A stretch of 64,000 nt of DNA from JAUILA01 sp964563925 (GCA_964563925.1 CAZLZD010000016.1:1-64000), one strand, 5' to 3'. Counted from the stretch's first letter, positions 44,159 to 53,524 are shown. The notes: generated by a model from the letters alone, not told the origin. Program-made: numbers and translations.

Positions 44159-45511
44159 ATGTCCGGACTATTCATTTCTGTAGTAGAAGACGACGAATAT
44201 TATCGTGAACTGATCGCTCACGCGGTTTCCCTTGATCCTGAATATACCGTACGGAAATATTCTTCCGGCACCGCCTTTCTGAAAGAACTCGGTACAAACA
44301 CCCCTCAGGTGGTAACCCTTGACTACCGGTTGCCTGATATGGAAGGAGGAGCGTTATTGAAAAAAATCAGGGAATTCGATCCGGCTATTGAGGTGATCAT
44401 TATCAGTGAGCAGGAAAAGATCGAAGTGGCCGTGGAATTACTTTCGCAGGGCGCCTATGATTATATCGTTAAGAGCAGGAATATCCGGGACCGCCTGTTG
44501 AATACGCTCCGCCACATCCGGTCAGCCACCCAGCTTCGCCGAAAGGTAGCCCATTTGCAGAAAGAGGTGGAAACCCGGTATGATTTTCAGCGTACCATGA
44601 TCGGCAATAGTCCGCATATCCGTGAAATCTTCCAGCTGATACAGAAGGCCGTACAGTCAACCATTACCGTTACCATCACCGGCGAAACCGGGACCGGCAA
44701 GGAACTCGCCGCCAAGGCAATCCATTACAGTTCGCCCCGCAAAAATGAAGCGTTCGTCGCAGTGAATGTGGCCGCAATACCACGGGACCTGATTGAAAGT
44801 GAATTGTTTGGCCACGAAAAGGGGGCATTTACCGGGGCCAGTTTTCAGCGAATCGGACGATTTGAAGAAGCAAACAAGGGAACCCTTTTCCTGGATGAGA
44901 TCGGTGAAATGGACCCTTCCATGCAGGTCAAACTCCTGCGGGTGCTGCAGGAAAAGGAAATTACCCGTGTGGGCAGCAACAAACCCCTGAAGGTGGACTG
45001 CCGCATTATTGTAGCCACGCACCGGGACCTTCTCAAGGAGGTAAAAGAGGGCAGGTTCCGTGAGGACCTTTATTTCCGGCTCTACGGGATGACCATCGAA
45101 ATGCCTCCGCTGCGGGAACGGGGAGAAGATATTATTCTCCTCGCACAACATTTCATCACAGAATTCTGCCAGGCCAATACCATGGAAGAACCTGAATTAT
45201 CGAGGGAGGCCAGGAAAAAGCTCATGACCTATCAATACCCCGGAAATGTAAGGGAGCTCAAGTCGGTCGTCGAACTTGCCACGGTCATGTCGAATGACGG
45301 AACCATAACGGCCGGTGACATCAACTTCCGGAAGAATGATGAATTGTATGACCCGCCTTCCTCGGGACTAACCCTGAAGGAACATACTCACCGGATCATC
45401 CGGCGCTACCTGGACAAACACGACCAGAACATCAAAGAAGCCGCCCGTGATCTTGACATCAGCTACAGTACCATCTACCGGATGCTGAAAGAAGAAGAAG
45501 GACAAGGTTGA
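44159..45511 (+). CDS. NtrC-family sigma-54-dependent response regulator
   Basis: 450 residues from the ATG at 44159 (MSGLFISVVEDDEYY), four bases after the preceding stop. Receiver with Asp near 54 (VVTLDYRLPDMEGG); AAA+ core with Walker A GETGTGKELAAKAIH (about 175), the sigma-54 contact loop GAFTGASFQRIGRFEEA, Walker B GTLFLDEIGEMD, and arginine fingers in FREDLYFRLYG; C-terminal Fis-type HTH (IKEAARDLDISYSTIYRML). It would activate sigma-54 promoters on a signal from the kinase two genes upstream. Direct targets are not known. Confidence 0.95.
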   Translation: MSGLFISVVEDDEYYRELIAHAVSLDPEYTVRKYSSGTAFLKELGTNTPQVVTLDYRLPDMEGGALLKKIREFDPAIEVIIISEQEKIEVAVELLSQGAYDYIVKSRNIRDRLLNTLRHIRSATQLRRKVAHLQKEVETRYDFQRTMIGNSPHIREIFQLIQKAVQSTITVTITGETGTGKELAAKAIHYSSPRKNEAFVAVNVAAIPRDLIESELFGHEKGAFTGASFQRIGRFEEANKGTLFLDEIGEMDPSMQVKLLRVLQEKEITRVGSNKPLKVDCRIIVATHRDLLKEVKEGRFREDLYFRLYGMTIEMPPLRERGEDIILLAQHFITEFCQANTMEEPELSREARKKLMTYQYPGNVRELKSVVELATVMSNDGTITAGDINFRKNDELYDPPSSGLTLKEHTHRIIRRYLDKHDQNIKEAARDLDISYSTIYRMLKEEEGQG

Positions 45512-45577
45512 TTTTCAATTTGCAAATTATTGTCAAAATGAAAAATCTGCCGGGACGGATCTCATCCTGAAACCCGG

Positions 45578-45623
45578 CCTGTGACCACACAGGAGGCATG
45601 CTAAATCTGGCATTTGCTTTGAT
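45578..45623 (+). promoter_or_regulatory. Dyad and weak sigma-54-like promoter before the coiled-coil lipoprotein gene
   Basis: CCTGTG-ACCA-CACAGG at 45578-45593 is a perfect dyad. At 45608-45622, TGGCATTTGCTTTGA matches the -24 GG with TGGCA and the -12 TTG, but the invariant final C is A. The NtrC-type gene just upstream makes a sigma-54 site plausible; the mismatch and the short distance to the dyad argue against it. Confidence 0.3.
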
Positions 45624-45707
45624 GTAAATATGGCACGGCCGAAATAAGTGATAATGATCACACTTTGCAGGTCCATGATTATCCTTAGAACTAAAACATA
45701 AATAAAT

Positions 45708-46610
45708 ATGAAATCCATAAATAAATTCTTTATAGCCGCGCTGATGATCCCGGCGCTGGCATCATGTAATCAGGAAAAAATAGACCAGCTCAGCTCGGAA
45801 AACGAACAGCTTGCCACGCGCACGACTGAATTGAATACCGAACTGGAGAAATACCTGAAGACCTTTAATGAAATTGAAACCAACCTTCGCGAAATCAAGG
45901 AACGGGAAGACAAGCTCAACCTGAGTGCAGAAGATAACGTCGAATACCAGGATGCCGAGAATGTGGAGTCAATGGTAGAAGATATTCGTGCAATCAATGC
46001 GCTGATGGCCGAGAACAAGGAGAAGATGGCCGAACTTCAGCAGTCTCTTGACCAGGCAGGATCTGAATACAAGAAGATGGTGAATAACCTGAGCTACCGG
46101 ATCAAGCAAAAAGACGAAGAGATCACCACGCTGAAGACCAACCTGGAAAATGCAAATGTGGAAAACGAGCAACTTGCCCAGAACATTGAGACGCTGACCA
46201 AAACAGTGGATACACTTTCTTACCAGAAGGAAGAGCAACTGGCCGTGATCGAAGAGCAGAAGTCGAAGATTGAAGAGCAAACCACAAGTCTTAACACTGC
46301 CTATGTGGCAATCGGAACCAGCAAAAACCTGGAAGACGAAGAAGTGGTTGTGAAAGAAGGCGGTATCCTTGGAATCGGAAGTACCGACAAACTCAACAAG
46401 AACCTGAAGGAAGAAGCCTTCAGCAAGATTGACATTACAGAAGTAAAGTCAATCCCGGTACTGGCGAAAAAAGTGGAACTTATTACCACGCACCCTGCCG
46501 GATCATACGAGTTTGAAAAGAACGAAGATGAGAAGATTGAGAAGCTTGTAATCCTGGATCCCAACAAATTCTGGGAAGCTTCAAAGTACCTTGTGGTAAA
46601 GGTTGACTAA
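45708..46610 (+). CDS. Coiled-coil lipoprotein, Cbp1-like
   Basis: 300 residues. Lipoprotein signal IPALASC, then a long coiled coil (about 25-195; e.g. IDQLSSENEQLATRTTELN, EEITTLKTNLENANVENEQ), then a compact C-terminal beta domain (AYVAIGTSKNLEDEEVVVKE, GILGIGSTDKLNKNLKEEAF, EVKSIPVLAKKVELITTHP). This combination matches Bacteroidota proteins labelled as Cbp1 family collagen-binding adhesin, though binding in this organism is unproven. It follows the NtrC-type gene by 196 bp and ends in a strong terminator, so it is a separate unit and a plausible target of that regulator. Confidence 0.75.
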   Translation: MKSINKFFIAALMIPALASCNQEKIDQLSSENEQLATRTTELNTELEKYLKTFNEIETNLREIKEREDKLNLSAEDNVEYQDAENVESMVEDIRAINALMAENKEKMAELQQSLDQAGSEYKKMVNNLSYRIKQKDEEITTLKTNLENANVENEQLAQNIETLTKTVDTLSYQKEEQLAVIEEQKSKIEEQTTSLNTAYVAIGTSKNLEDEEVVVKEGGILGIGSTDKLNKNLKEEAFSKIDITEVKSIPVLAKKVELITTHPAGSYEFEKNEDEKIEKLVILDPNKFWEASKYLVVKVD

Positions 46611-46628
46611 GAAAAAAGCCTATGGCAG

Positions 46629-46659
46629 GATGGAGAACTTCGGTTCTCCATCTTTTTTT
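46629..46659 (+). terminator. Intrinsic terminator with UUCG tetraloop
   Basis: GATGGAGAAC, TTCG, GTTCTCCATC, then seven T. A perfect ten-base stem closed by the very stable C(UUCG)G loop, 18 bases after the lipoprotein stop. Confidence 0.95.
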
Positions 46660-46732
46660 GTATTTATTTGTAAAAATATGGCTGGAAGGCGGTTATTCGA
46701 TGCCTGTGATTTTTTCAATCTGCCATAAATAG

Positions 46733-46740
46733 TATTTTTG
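46733..46740 (+). promoter_or_regulatory. -7 element (TATTTTTG) of the five-gene wall operon
   Basis: An exact TAnnTTTG match, 63 bases before the first gene at 46804 and downstream of the UUCG terminator. The -33 region contains only a T-run (46711-46715). It is the only promoter candidate in front of the five tightly packed genes. Confidence 0.5.
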
Positions 46741-46803
46741 TCATAACGGAAATCAGAAGCCGTTTCTTATAATTTTTAACCCCAAACACAAAACCATACC
46801 CAG

Positions 46804-47355
46804 ATGATGCAATCCTTATTCAAATCACTAAGCCGTGTCTCACGACTCGCGATTTTGGTGATCATTTCAGCCGCCCTTTTAGGAGGTGCCGGTTGTAAAA
46901 GTAAAAAGAAAGCTGCCGAAGCTGCCGCGGCCGCTGCTGAGAAAGAACGGCTGGAACAGGAAATGGCCGAAAGGCAGCGGGCTGAAGAAGAAGCACGCAG
47001 GAAAGCGGAAGAGGAAAGGCTTGCCGCAGAACGCGCACGGGCCGAAAGGGAACGCGCCAATTCTCCCGAAAACAGGCTCAACAATTATTTCCAGGCCATT
47101 GCCAATGCCGGTAGCGGAACTTCCGCCAATCGCAGCATTCAGGAAGCCCTGGGATTATTTGCCAGCCCTGACACGCCCGTACTGATCATCATCAGCCAGG
47201 AAGGTGGCCAAAAAGACTATGACGAGCCCACCACCATTAACAAATACCTTAACTACCTCAAAGATACCGGCAACAACGCCAACCGGATCCAGGAGATTGA
47301 ATATGATTCTGCCGGTAAAATAACTGTACTCGAACTCGTCAAAGCATACAAATAA
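46804..47355 (+). CDS. Charged-helix lipoprotein
   Basis: 183 residues. Lipoprotein signal ISAALLGGAGC, then KSKKK and a run of alanine followed by a single charged helix rich in E, R, K and A (about 40-85; ERLEQEMAERQRAEEEARRK), then a small folded domain (ALGLFASPDTPVLIIISQEG, NKYLNYLKDT, GKITVLELVKAYK). The charged helix could span the periplasm or act as a ruler. The C-terminal domain resembles nothing I can name. First gene of the five-gene operon; two bases lie between its stop and the next ATG. Confidence 0.7.
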   Translation: MMQSLFKSLSRVSRLAILVIISAALLGGAGCKSKKKAAEAAAAAAEKERLEQEMAERQRAEEEARRKAEEERLAAERARAERERANSPENRLNNYFQAIANAGSGTSANRSIQEALGLFASPDTPVLIIISQEGGQKDYDEPTTINKYLNYLKDTGNNANRIQEIEYDSAGKITVLELVKAYK

Positions 47356-47356
47356 G

Positions 47357-47950
47357 ATGAAAACTATATACACTACATTCCATACAATTCTGCTGACTTC
47401 CCTGCTGAGCCTTTTTACCATTGGCGGCGGGTTCGCACAAAGTGCCGAGATCAGTCCGGAAAGAAAACAAGCAATTGATTCCCTGGCCCTGGAAAAGGTG
47501 CGGGACCTGAGCAAGTACATCAGTATTATCGGGAACAAAGCCACGCCATTCTCCGAGGCCCAGCGGGTCATGGACCGGGCAGAGGAATTATTTGCCGACG
47601 GGGCTGAAATGGGGGTTTCCAGCCTCAACCGTGAAGAGATCAGTTATTATTCCGTCCGGAAATATTTTGAACGCCTGATGGCCCTCAACTACGACCGCGT
47701 TAATATCCGCTGGTACGATATTCACTACATCAGTGACCTGGAGCGACAGCCTGACGGCCGATATGTCGGGGTAGTCACCGTTTATCAGCGTTTTGAAGGT
47801 GAATCGGATGACGGACTCAATTACAAGGACACCACCAAAAAGGATATCACGATCTACGTAGAGAGAAAGAAGACTCAGATTCAGGGACGTACCATCGAAT
47901 TCTGGGATGTGCTGCTTGGAGATATACGGGTGACTGAAACAACTGCATGA
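47357..47950 (+). CDS. Secreted protein of unknown function (wall operon)
   Basis: 197 residues with signal peptide LLSLFTIGGGFAQ. The N-terminal part is helical (SLALEKVRDLSKYISIIGN), the C-terminal part beta (VNIRWYDIHYISDLERQPDG, VGVVTVYQRFEGESDDG, DITIYVERKKTQIQGRTIEF), suggesting an NTF2- or SnoaL-like cone but not proving it. No cysteines or catalytic motif. It overlaps the next gene as ATGA. The same helix-then-sheet layout recurs at the start of the leucine-rich-repeat protein two genes on. Confidence 0.65.
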   Translation: MKTIYTTFHTILLTSLLSLFTIGGGFAQSAEISPERKQAIDSLALEKVRDLSKYISIIGNKATPFSEAQRVMDRAEELFADGAEMGVSSLNREEISYYSVRKYFERLMALNYDRVNIRWYDIHYISDLERQPDGRYVGVVTVYQRFEGESDDGLNYKDTTKKDITIYVERKKTQIQGRTIEFWDVLLGDIRVTETTA

Positions 47951-48759
47951 GGTATTTACTTTTTTTAATCAGTCTGCTTTCATTTACACCAGCCTGGACC
48001 CAGACGCTCAGCGGTGAGGATGAAAGCAGACTTTATGCCGAGACCAAACAGGTCAATCAATTTTTTCGACGCTTCAACGGAGAAGAGGATGAAAAGGGGA
48101 ACCGGTATTATCCCAAGGACAAGGAATACCGGAGTCCTGCCTTACGTAAACAGTACCTGCGCATTTTATTCGATGCGAGCAACGACGGCATACCCAATGC
48201 CAGGAAGGCCGAGTTTGCCGACGAGGTTATCAGCAGTCCTGTATTCCTTAATTTCCATGGGGGAGAATGGTTTGCCGAGGTGAATACGATCTTCCGGTTT
48301 AACGGTAAAGACGAAAACTTCATCCTGTACATGTCCCTGGAGAAAGACGGGCTGGGCACCAAGTGGGTCATTGACAAGGTGTATTCGCAGGTATTTGCCA
48401 AGTACATGGCGGTGGATACCACCCGGATGCGGAAATTCCTGCATCCAATGAGCCATGAGCTCGATTTCATGAACCTGAGGAAGGCCATGGACAAAAAAGA
48501 CAGTGTGGCTCAGTTTGCCTTCCGAGAATTCAAACCCGACCATCTTACCCTTTTTCTGTACGAAATTGAGAAAGGCAACCTGCAGTTCCGGACCATTAAA
48601 AATGTCAACTTCCATTTTTTCCAGGTCAATAACTGGTATTTCGAAATTTCAGAATTCAACAGGCCCGGATATAACCGCGGCTGGCTGATTTCCGACCTGG
48701 TCAAGGTACAGGACCGGGACAAGGACATCCTGAAGAGGTTCATTTACAATGAAAAATAA
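47947..48759 (+). CDS. Secreted protein of unknown function (wall operon)
   Basis: 270 residues, signal peptide LLFLISLLSFTPAWTQ. The middle (FLNFHGGEWFAEVNTIFRFN, NFILYMSLEKDGLGTKWVID) and the C-terminal half (NVNFHFFQVNNWYFEISEFN) alternate strands rich in aromatic residues. I cannot name the family. The reading overlaps the leucine-rich-repeat gene by 11 bases, so the two are likely made together in the envelope. Confidence 0.65.
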   Translation: MRYLLFLISLLSFTPAWTQTLSGEDESRLYAETKQVNQFFRRFNGEEDEKGNRYYPKDKEYRSPALRKQYLRILFDASNDGIPNARKAEFADEVISSPVFLNFHGGEWFAEVNTIFRFNGKDENFILYMSLEKDGLGTKWVIDKVYSQVFAKYMAVDTTRMRKFLHPMSHELDFMNLRKAMDKKDSVAQFAFREFKPDHLTLFLYEIEKGNLQFRTIKNVNFHFFQVNNWYFEISEFNRPGYNRGWLISDLVKVQDRDKDILKRFIYNEK

Positions 48760-51157
48760 ACGATTTATATGCCTGCTGTTCCTGCTGTCCGGGATGTTTC
48801 CCGCGGCCGGCCAGGAGCAGGATAATTCCGCCAAAGCCGAGGATATTGTGAATTTCCTCGAATACCTGCTCAATACGCTGGGAGACCCGAAAACCTCGGC
48901 CCGGGACAAGGATGTGATCGTTACCGAAAGCTACACCAAAATATTCCGTGATGCCCAGGTGCAGGTGGAAGATGACCTTGACGAAAACCGGGACGTGATT
49001 ACCAATAAGGATGTTACGGCCTACCTGAAGGATGTCAATTTCTTTTTCCGCAAGGTAACCTTTGATTTTGAGATCCAGGATATTGAGGAGAATGTCAATG
49101 AGGAAGGCGAACAATACCTCAAAGTCTCCCTGCAACGCAACCTCCAGGGAATCACCGTTACCGGCGATACGGTTAACCAGACCATCCCGCGGTTTATCGA
49201 AATAAATATCAATCCGGAAGACCGTGACCTGCGTATCGCCAGCATATATACAAACGAACTGGACCAGAACCAGGCGTGGCGTAACTGGTGGGCCGACCTT
49301 TCGTACGAATGGAGAAGTATATTCCGGGAAAAACTTCAGGTACGTGATTCCGCCAGCCTCTCCCAGATCAAATCGCTGGCGAAGGTCGAGGAGCTCGACC
49401 TGACCAATAACCAGTACATAACCGATCTCCGTCCACTGAGCCGCATCTCAGCCCTGAAAAAACTGTCAATTGAAAAAACCAGGGTCACAAGTATTGTCCC
49501 CATTCGTAACCTGAATAAGCTGGAGGAGCTTAATATTTCCCATACCGGAGTGGCTGATATCACCGCCCTGAAGTATGCCAGTGCCATGCGCATCTTCAAG
49601 CTATCGCATTCTCCGGTTCAGGATATTTCCGTATTCTCCCGCATGCCCAACCTCGAAATTGCCGAGCTTGACGGTACCTTTATCCTTGATTTCACTCCGC
49701 TGGCCGATCTGCAGAACCTTACGGTCCTGTTACTGAACCAGACAGAATTCTCCGACTACAGCCTGCTTCGCAACAAACCCTCCCTGCAAATCCTTGACAT
49801 ATCGGCGACATCCGCCATACAGGTACAGGAGCTGGCCACCATTACTTCATTAAGGCAACTGTATGCCGACAGTACCAGCCTGGCCAGTGTCAGGCCCCTT
49901 ACTGCACTCACCGAACTGGACCTGTTGTCTATCAACTACACCCAGGTGGCAGACATTTCCCCGCTTGCCTCGCTGGACGGACTGAAACGTATTTATTGTG
50001 ACCACACTGGAATCACCCGTGAAAAAGCGAGGGAATTCATGATCACCAACCCGGATGTACTTGTCGTCTTCGAAACCGAAGATCTGCGCAGCTGGTGGAA
50101 CGGCCTCGCTCCTGCCTGGCAAACCGCCTTCAAGCGTCATGTACCGGGGATTAACCTGGAAGACAAGGAGGGACTGGCACAGATCACCTCACTGGACTCC
50201 CTCCACCTGGCCGGGATCCGGGCCATTGATGATCTCCGGCCGCTGACCACCCTCATACGGCTCAGCTCCCTGAATGTTTCCGGAACTGGCATTACTGACC
50301 TGGACGATCTTGCGGGGATGCGGGATATGACCTGGCTGGATTTCAGTAAAACCGGAGTGAGTAATGTGAGTCCGTTGCTCGGATTGAGCAATCTCACCTA
50401 TATCAATGCCGACGAAACGCAGGTACGTGATATTACGCCGCTGCACACCCTCGCCAAAATCAACCTTTTCAGGATTGACCGGACCAACATTCCCGACAGC
50501 GCCGCACTGACCATGGCGAGACTCAGGCCTTCAGTACTGATCATTTTCAAAACCGAGCGGCTTAATGCCTGGTGGGGCATTCTGAATGAAACCTGGAAAA
50601 CGGTCTTTCGTCAGACCATGAACTGGAAAAATGAACCGGATGCCATGCAGTTGCATGCCCTGGTCAGCAGGGAATCCCTGGAGACCCACGATCCTGGTAT
50701 CCGTTCACTGGAACCGTTGAAAGAGTTTGTGCGCCTGGAAAAACTGGATATTGCCGGTATCGGGCTGTCAGACCTTTCGGCCCTCGCGTACCTTCCTACA
50801 CTCAAGAGCCTGAACGTGGCACGTAACCCGATCAGTGAACCGGATCCTATCCGTAACCTGTACAACCTTGAATACCTGGATATATCCAATACGCCGGTAG
50901 AATCACTGGATTTCCTGGAAAACCTTATGGAGCTCCTGCACGTGAATGTATCCGGGACCCAGATCAAGCGTGTTGATCCGCTGCAAAGCCTGTGGCAGCT
51001 CAATTACCTTGACTGCTCCAACACAAATGTGAAACGAATTGACGCCCTGCTCGGGTTGTCGCTGCAGAACCTGAAGTGTTACAATACCCGTATCAGCGAT
51101 AAAAGAGTGGAAGAGTTCAAGCAATTGAACCCGGATTGCAGCGTTAGTTATTATTAA
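48749..51157 (+). CDS. Secreted leucine-rich-repeat protein with three repeated modules
   Basis: 802 residues, signal peptide LLFLLSGMFPAAGQ. Residues about 25-170 are a non-repeat domain similar in layout to the two preceding proteins. Then three blocks, each opened by a Trp-rich cap of the form WWxxLxxxWxxxF (near residues 175, 448 and 607: NWWADLSYEWRSIF, SWWNGLAPAWQTAF, AWWGILNETWKTVF) and followed by 22-residue repeats of the LxxLxxLDISxTxVxDIxPL kind. The repeats should form a curved surface for protein binding. There is no sorting signal at the C-terminus. The PBP1A gene begins on the base after its stop. Confidence 0.85.
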   Translation: MKNKRFICLLFLLSGMFPAAGQEQDNSAKAEDIVNFLEYLLNTLGDPKTSARDKDVIVTESYTKIFRDAQVQVEDDLDENRDVITNKDVTAYLKDVNFFFRKVTFDFEIQDIEENVNEEGEQYLKVSLQRNLQGITVTGDTVNQTIPRFIEININPEDRDLRIASIYTNELDQNQAWRNWWADLSYEWRSIFREKLQVRDSASLSQIKSLAKVEELDLTNNQYITDLRPLSRISALKKLSIEKTRVTSIVPIRNLNKLEELNISHTGVADITALKYASAMRIFKLSHSPVQDISVFSRMPNLEIAELDGTFILDFTPLADLQNLTVLLLNQTEFSDYSLLRNKPSLQILDISATSAIQVQELATITSLRQLYADSTSLASVRPLTALTELDLLSINYTQVADISPLASLDGLKRIYCDHTGITREKAREFMITNPDVLVVFETEDLRSWWNGLAPAWQTAFKRHVPGINLEDKEGLAQITSLDSLHLAGIRAIDDLRPLTTLIRLSSLNVSGTGITDLDDLAGMRDMTWLDFSKTGVSNVSPLLGLSNLTYINADETQVRDITPLHTLAKINLFRIDRTNIPDSAALTMARLRPSVLIIFKTERLNAWWGILNETWKTVFRQTMNWKNEPDAMQLHALVSRESLETHDPGIRSLEPLKEFVRLEKLDIAGIGLSDLSALAYLPTLKSLNVARNPISEPDPIRNLYNLEYLDISNTPVESLDFLENLMELLHVNVSGTQIKRVDPLQSLWQLNYLDCSNTNVKRIDALLGLSLQNLKCYNTRISDKRVEEFKQLNPDCSVSYY

Positions 51158-53524
51158 ATGGGAAAGAAAAAGAGAACGGGACGGAAAAGCCTGCGTAAGC
51201 GGGAATCCTCATGGGCCATGAGGATCATGAAATACGCCCTGTACGCATTTCTTGGTGGGGTCGGTGCGGTGATTCTCTTCATTTTCCTGGTTTGGGCCGG
51301 CCTCTTCGGAAAAATTCCAACAGCAGATGCGCTGAAGGAAATTGACAATTACGCCGCCACCGAGGTGTACAGTGCCGACAGTGTTTTGCTCGGCCGCTAT
51401 TACATTCAGGAAAGGACACTCACCGAATTCAGTGAGATCAGTCCGAATGTCATCGATGCCCTGGTAGCCACGGAAGATGCGCGTTTCTTTGAGCACAACG
51501 GAATTGATTACCGGAGCATGTTCCGCGTGCTGTTCAAGACCGTACTTATGGGTGATCACAGTGCAGGGGGTGGAAGCACACTCACCCAGCAACTGGCTAA
51601 AAACCTGTTTCCCCGGTCCAATACTTCCCGCCTGTACATGCCGGTGGTAAAGGTGCGTGAAGCCATTATGGCCCGACGCATTGAGGAGGTACATTCCAAG
51701 GAAGAAATTCTCACGCACTACCTGAATACCGTACCATTTGGAGATAATGTCTTCGGAATAGAAATGGCTTCCCGCCGGTTTTTCAATAAGTCGGCCCGGC
51801 GCCTCAACGTGCAGGAAGCCGCGGTATTGATCGGTATGCTCAAAGCAAATTACACGTATAACCCGCGACGAAATCCTGAACAGTCGAGGGAGCGGCGGAA
51901 CGTGGTCATCGCACAAATGCAGAAGTACGGGTACCTGAAAGCAGAGGAAAGCGATTCGCTCCAGCAGCTACCCCTTGAACTCTCCTACCACAAGATCACT
52001 CACAGTACGGGAATGGCGACCTACTTCAGGGAATTTATCAGGCCTCAGCTGGAGCAGTGGTGTGCTGAAAATACGAGGCCCGACGGGTCGCCCTATAACC
52101 TGTATACCGATGGGCTGCGCGTATATACCACGTTAAACTCCTCCATGCAGCGCTATGCGGAAGACGCCGTGGCCAGTCATATGAAGGAACTTCAAAAGGT
52201 ATTTGATGCACACTGGAACGGCAAACCCTGGCGGGACGATCCTGCCCTGCTGACCAAAGCCATCAAACGATCAGGCCGTTACCAGTCGCTGATTGCTGGC
52301 GGGAAATCGCATGACGAGGCCATGAAGGAAATGGAAAAAACGATGAAGATGAAAGTCTTCTCGTGGGACGGCAATGACGAGCTGGTGGAGATGTCCCCTG
52401 TCGATTCGGTAAAACACTATATTAACATGCTGCACACCGGTGTGATGGCCATGGATCCCAATAAGGGGGATATCCTGGCCTGGGTGGGAGGCATCGATTA
52501 TGAGTATTTCAAATACGACCATGTAAACAAGGGGACCCGGCGCCAGGTCGGATCCACATTCAAGCCCTTCGTCTATGCGGCTGCCCTGGAGAAAGGAATA
52601 GATCCCTGCGATTATATCTCGGGAGCACGGGTGGAATATACCAACCTGGATAACTGGAGCCCGGGTAACGCCGATCCTTCAGAGTACGATAAGAAATACA
52701 GTTTTGCCGGTGCGTTGTCCAAGTCGGTGAATACCGTTTCGGTGAAGCTGCTCGAACAGGTAGGAATAGAATCCACCGTTCGCCTGGCGCGGAACATGGG
52801 AATAGAAGCCCCGCTCCCGGAAGTTCCCTCCATCGCACTTGGAACCGCGGATATCTCCCTGATGGAAATGGTGACCGCCTATGCGGTGTTTGCCAATGGC
52901 GGACGACGGATTGAGCCAAGATATCTTACCGCAATCACAGACGATGAAGGCAATGTACTGGAAGAATTTGATTACTACCGAAAAAAGGAACAGGTCATGT
53001 CCAGGGAAACTGCGGAGATAATGATGCAGTTACTCAAAGGGGTCGTCGATGACGGTACCGCCTCAAGGCTCAGGCATACGTACGGCCTCCGGAACGAACT
53101 GGCCGGGAAAACCGGTACGACCCAATCCAATGCCGACGGTTGGTTTATCGGTTTTAACAGGAGACTGGTGGTGGGAGTCTGGACCGGTGCCGACGACCCG
53201 GGAATTCATTTCCGCACCACGAGCCTCGGTCAGGGTGCCAACATGGCCCTGCCGATATTTGCTAAGATTTTTCAGAAACTGAACAAGGATCCCGAATTCA
53301 ACCAGACCACACGCATGCGGTTTCCGCCGCCCTCCAGGGAAGTGCTATACAGGCTTCGCTGTGACCCGGTCCGCGAAGACCAGACATTCTTTGAAGGACT
53401 GTTCGGCTCAAGGGACGATAAGGATGAGGACTCACGCGAGCGCAAATACGGAGAGCCACGTGAGCGCAAAGATATCCTTGAAGCTATCGGGAATATTTTT
53501 AAGAAGAAGGATAAGAAAGACTAG
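51158..53524 (+). CDS. Class A penicillin-binding protein (PBP1A-type)
   Basis: 788 residues. A basic cytoplasmic tail and one transmembrane helix (about 25-47) precede a GT51 glycosyltransferase (catalytic Glu in ATEDARFFEHNGIDYRS; GGGSTLTQQLAKNLF; RRIEEVHSKEEILTHYLNT) and a transpeptidase with SxxK in GSTFKPFVYAAAL (about 465), SVN in ALSKSVNTVSVKL, and KTGTTQSNADGWF (about 650). It polymerises and cross-links peptidoglycan. The tail after the transpeptidase is charged and disordered. Being last in an operon with an LRR protein is unusual and suggests these proteins guide or regulate the synthase. Confidence 0.96.
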   Translation: MGKKKRTGRKSLRKRESSWAMRIMKYALYAFLGGVGAVILFIFLVWAGLFGKIPTADALKEIDNYAATEVYSADSVLLGRYYIQERTLTEFSEISPNVIDALVATEDARFFEHNGIDYRSMFRVLFKTVLMGDHSAGGGSTLTQQLAKNLFPRSNTSRLYMPVVKVREAIMARRIEEVHSKEEILTHYLNTVPFGDNVFGIEMASRRFFNKSARRLNVQEAAVLIGMLKANYTYNPRRNPEQSRERRNVVIAQMQKYGYLKAEESDSLQQLPLELSYHKITHSTGMATYFREFIRPQLEQWCAENTRPDGSPYNLYTDGLRVYTTLNSSMQRYAEDAVASHMKELQKVFDAHWNGKPWRDDPALLTKAIKRSGRYQSLIAGGKSHDEAMKEMEKTMKMKVFSWDGNDELVEMSPVDSVKHYINMLHTGVMAMDPNKGDILAWVGGIDYEYFKYDHVNKGTRRQVGSTFKPFVYAAALEKGIDPCDYISGARVEYTNLDNWSPGNADPSEYDKKYSFAGALSKSVNTVSVKLLEQVGIESTVRLARNMGIEAPLPEVPSIALGTADISLMEMVTAYAVFANGGRRIEPRYLTAITDDEGNVLEEFDYYRKKEQVMSRETAEIMMQLLKGVVDDGTASRLRHTYGLRNELAGKTGTTQSNADGWFIGFNRRLVVGVWTGADDPGIHFRTTSLGQGANMALPIFAKIFQKLNKDPEFNQTTRMRFPPPSREVLYRLRCDPVREDQTFFEGLFGSRDDKDEDSRERKYGEPRERKDILEAIGNIFKKKDKKD

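Noticed and set aside
45631..45646. Perfect -24 element TGGCACG of a sigma-54 promoter
   Set aside because: No TTGC follows at the required distance, so the -12 element is missing.
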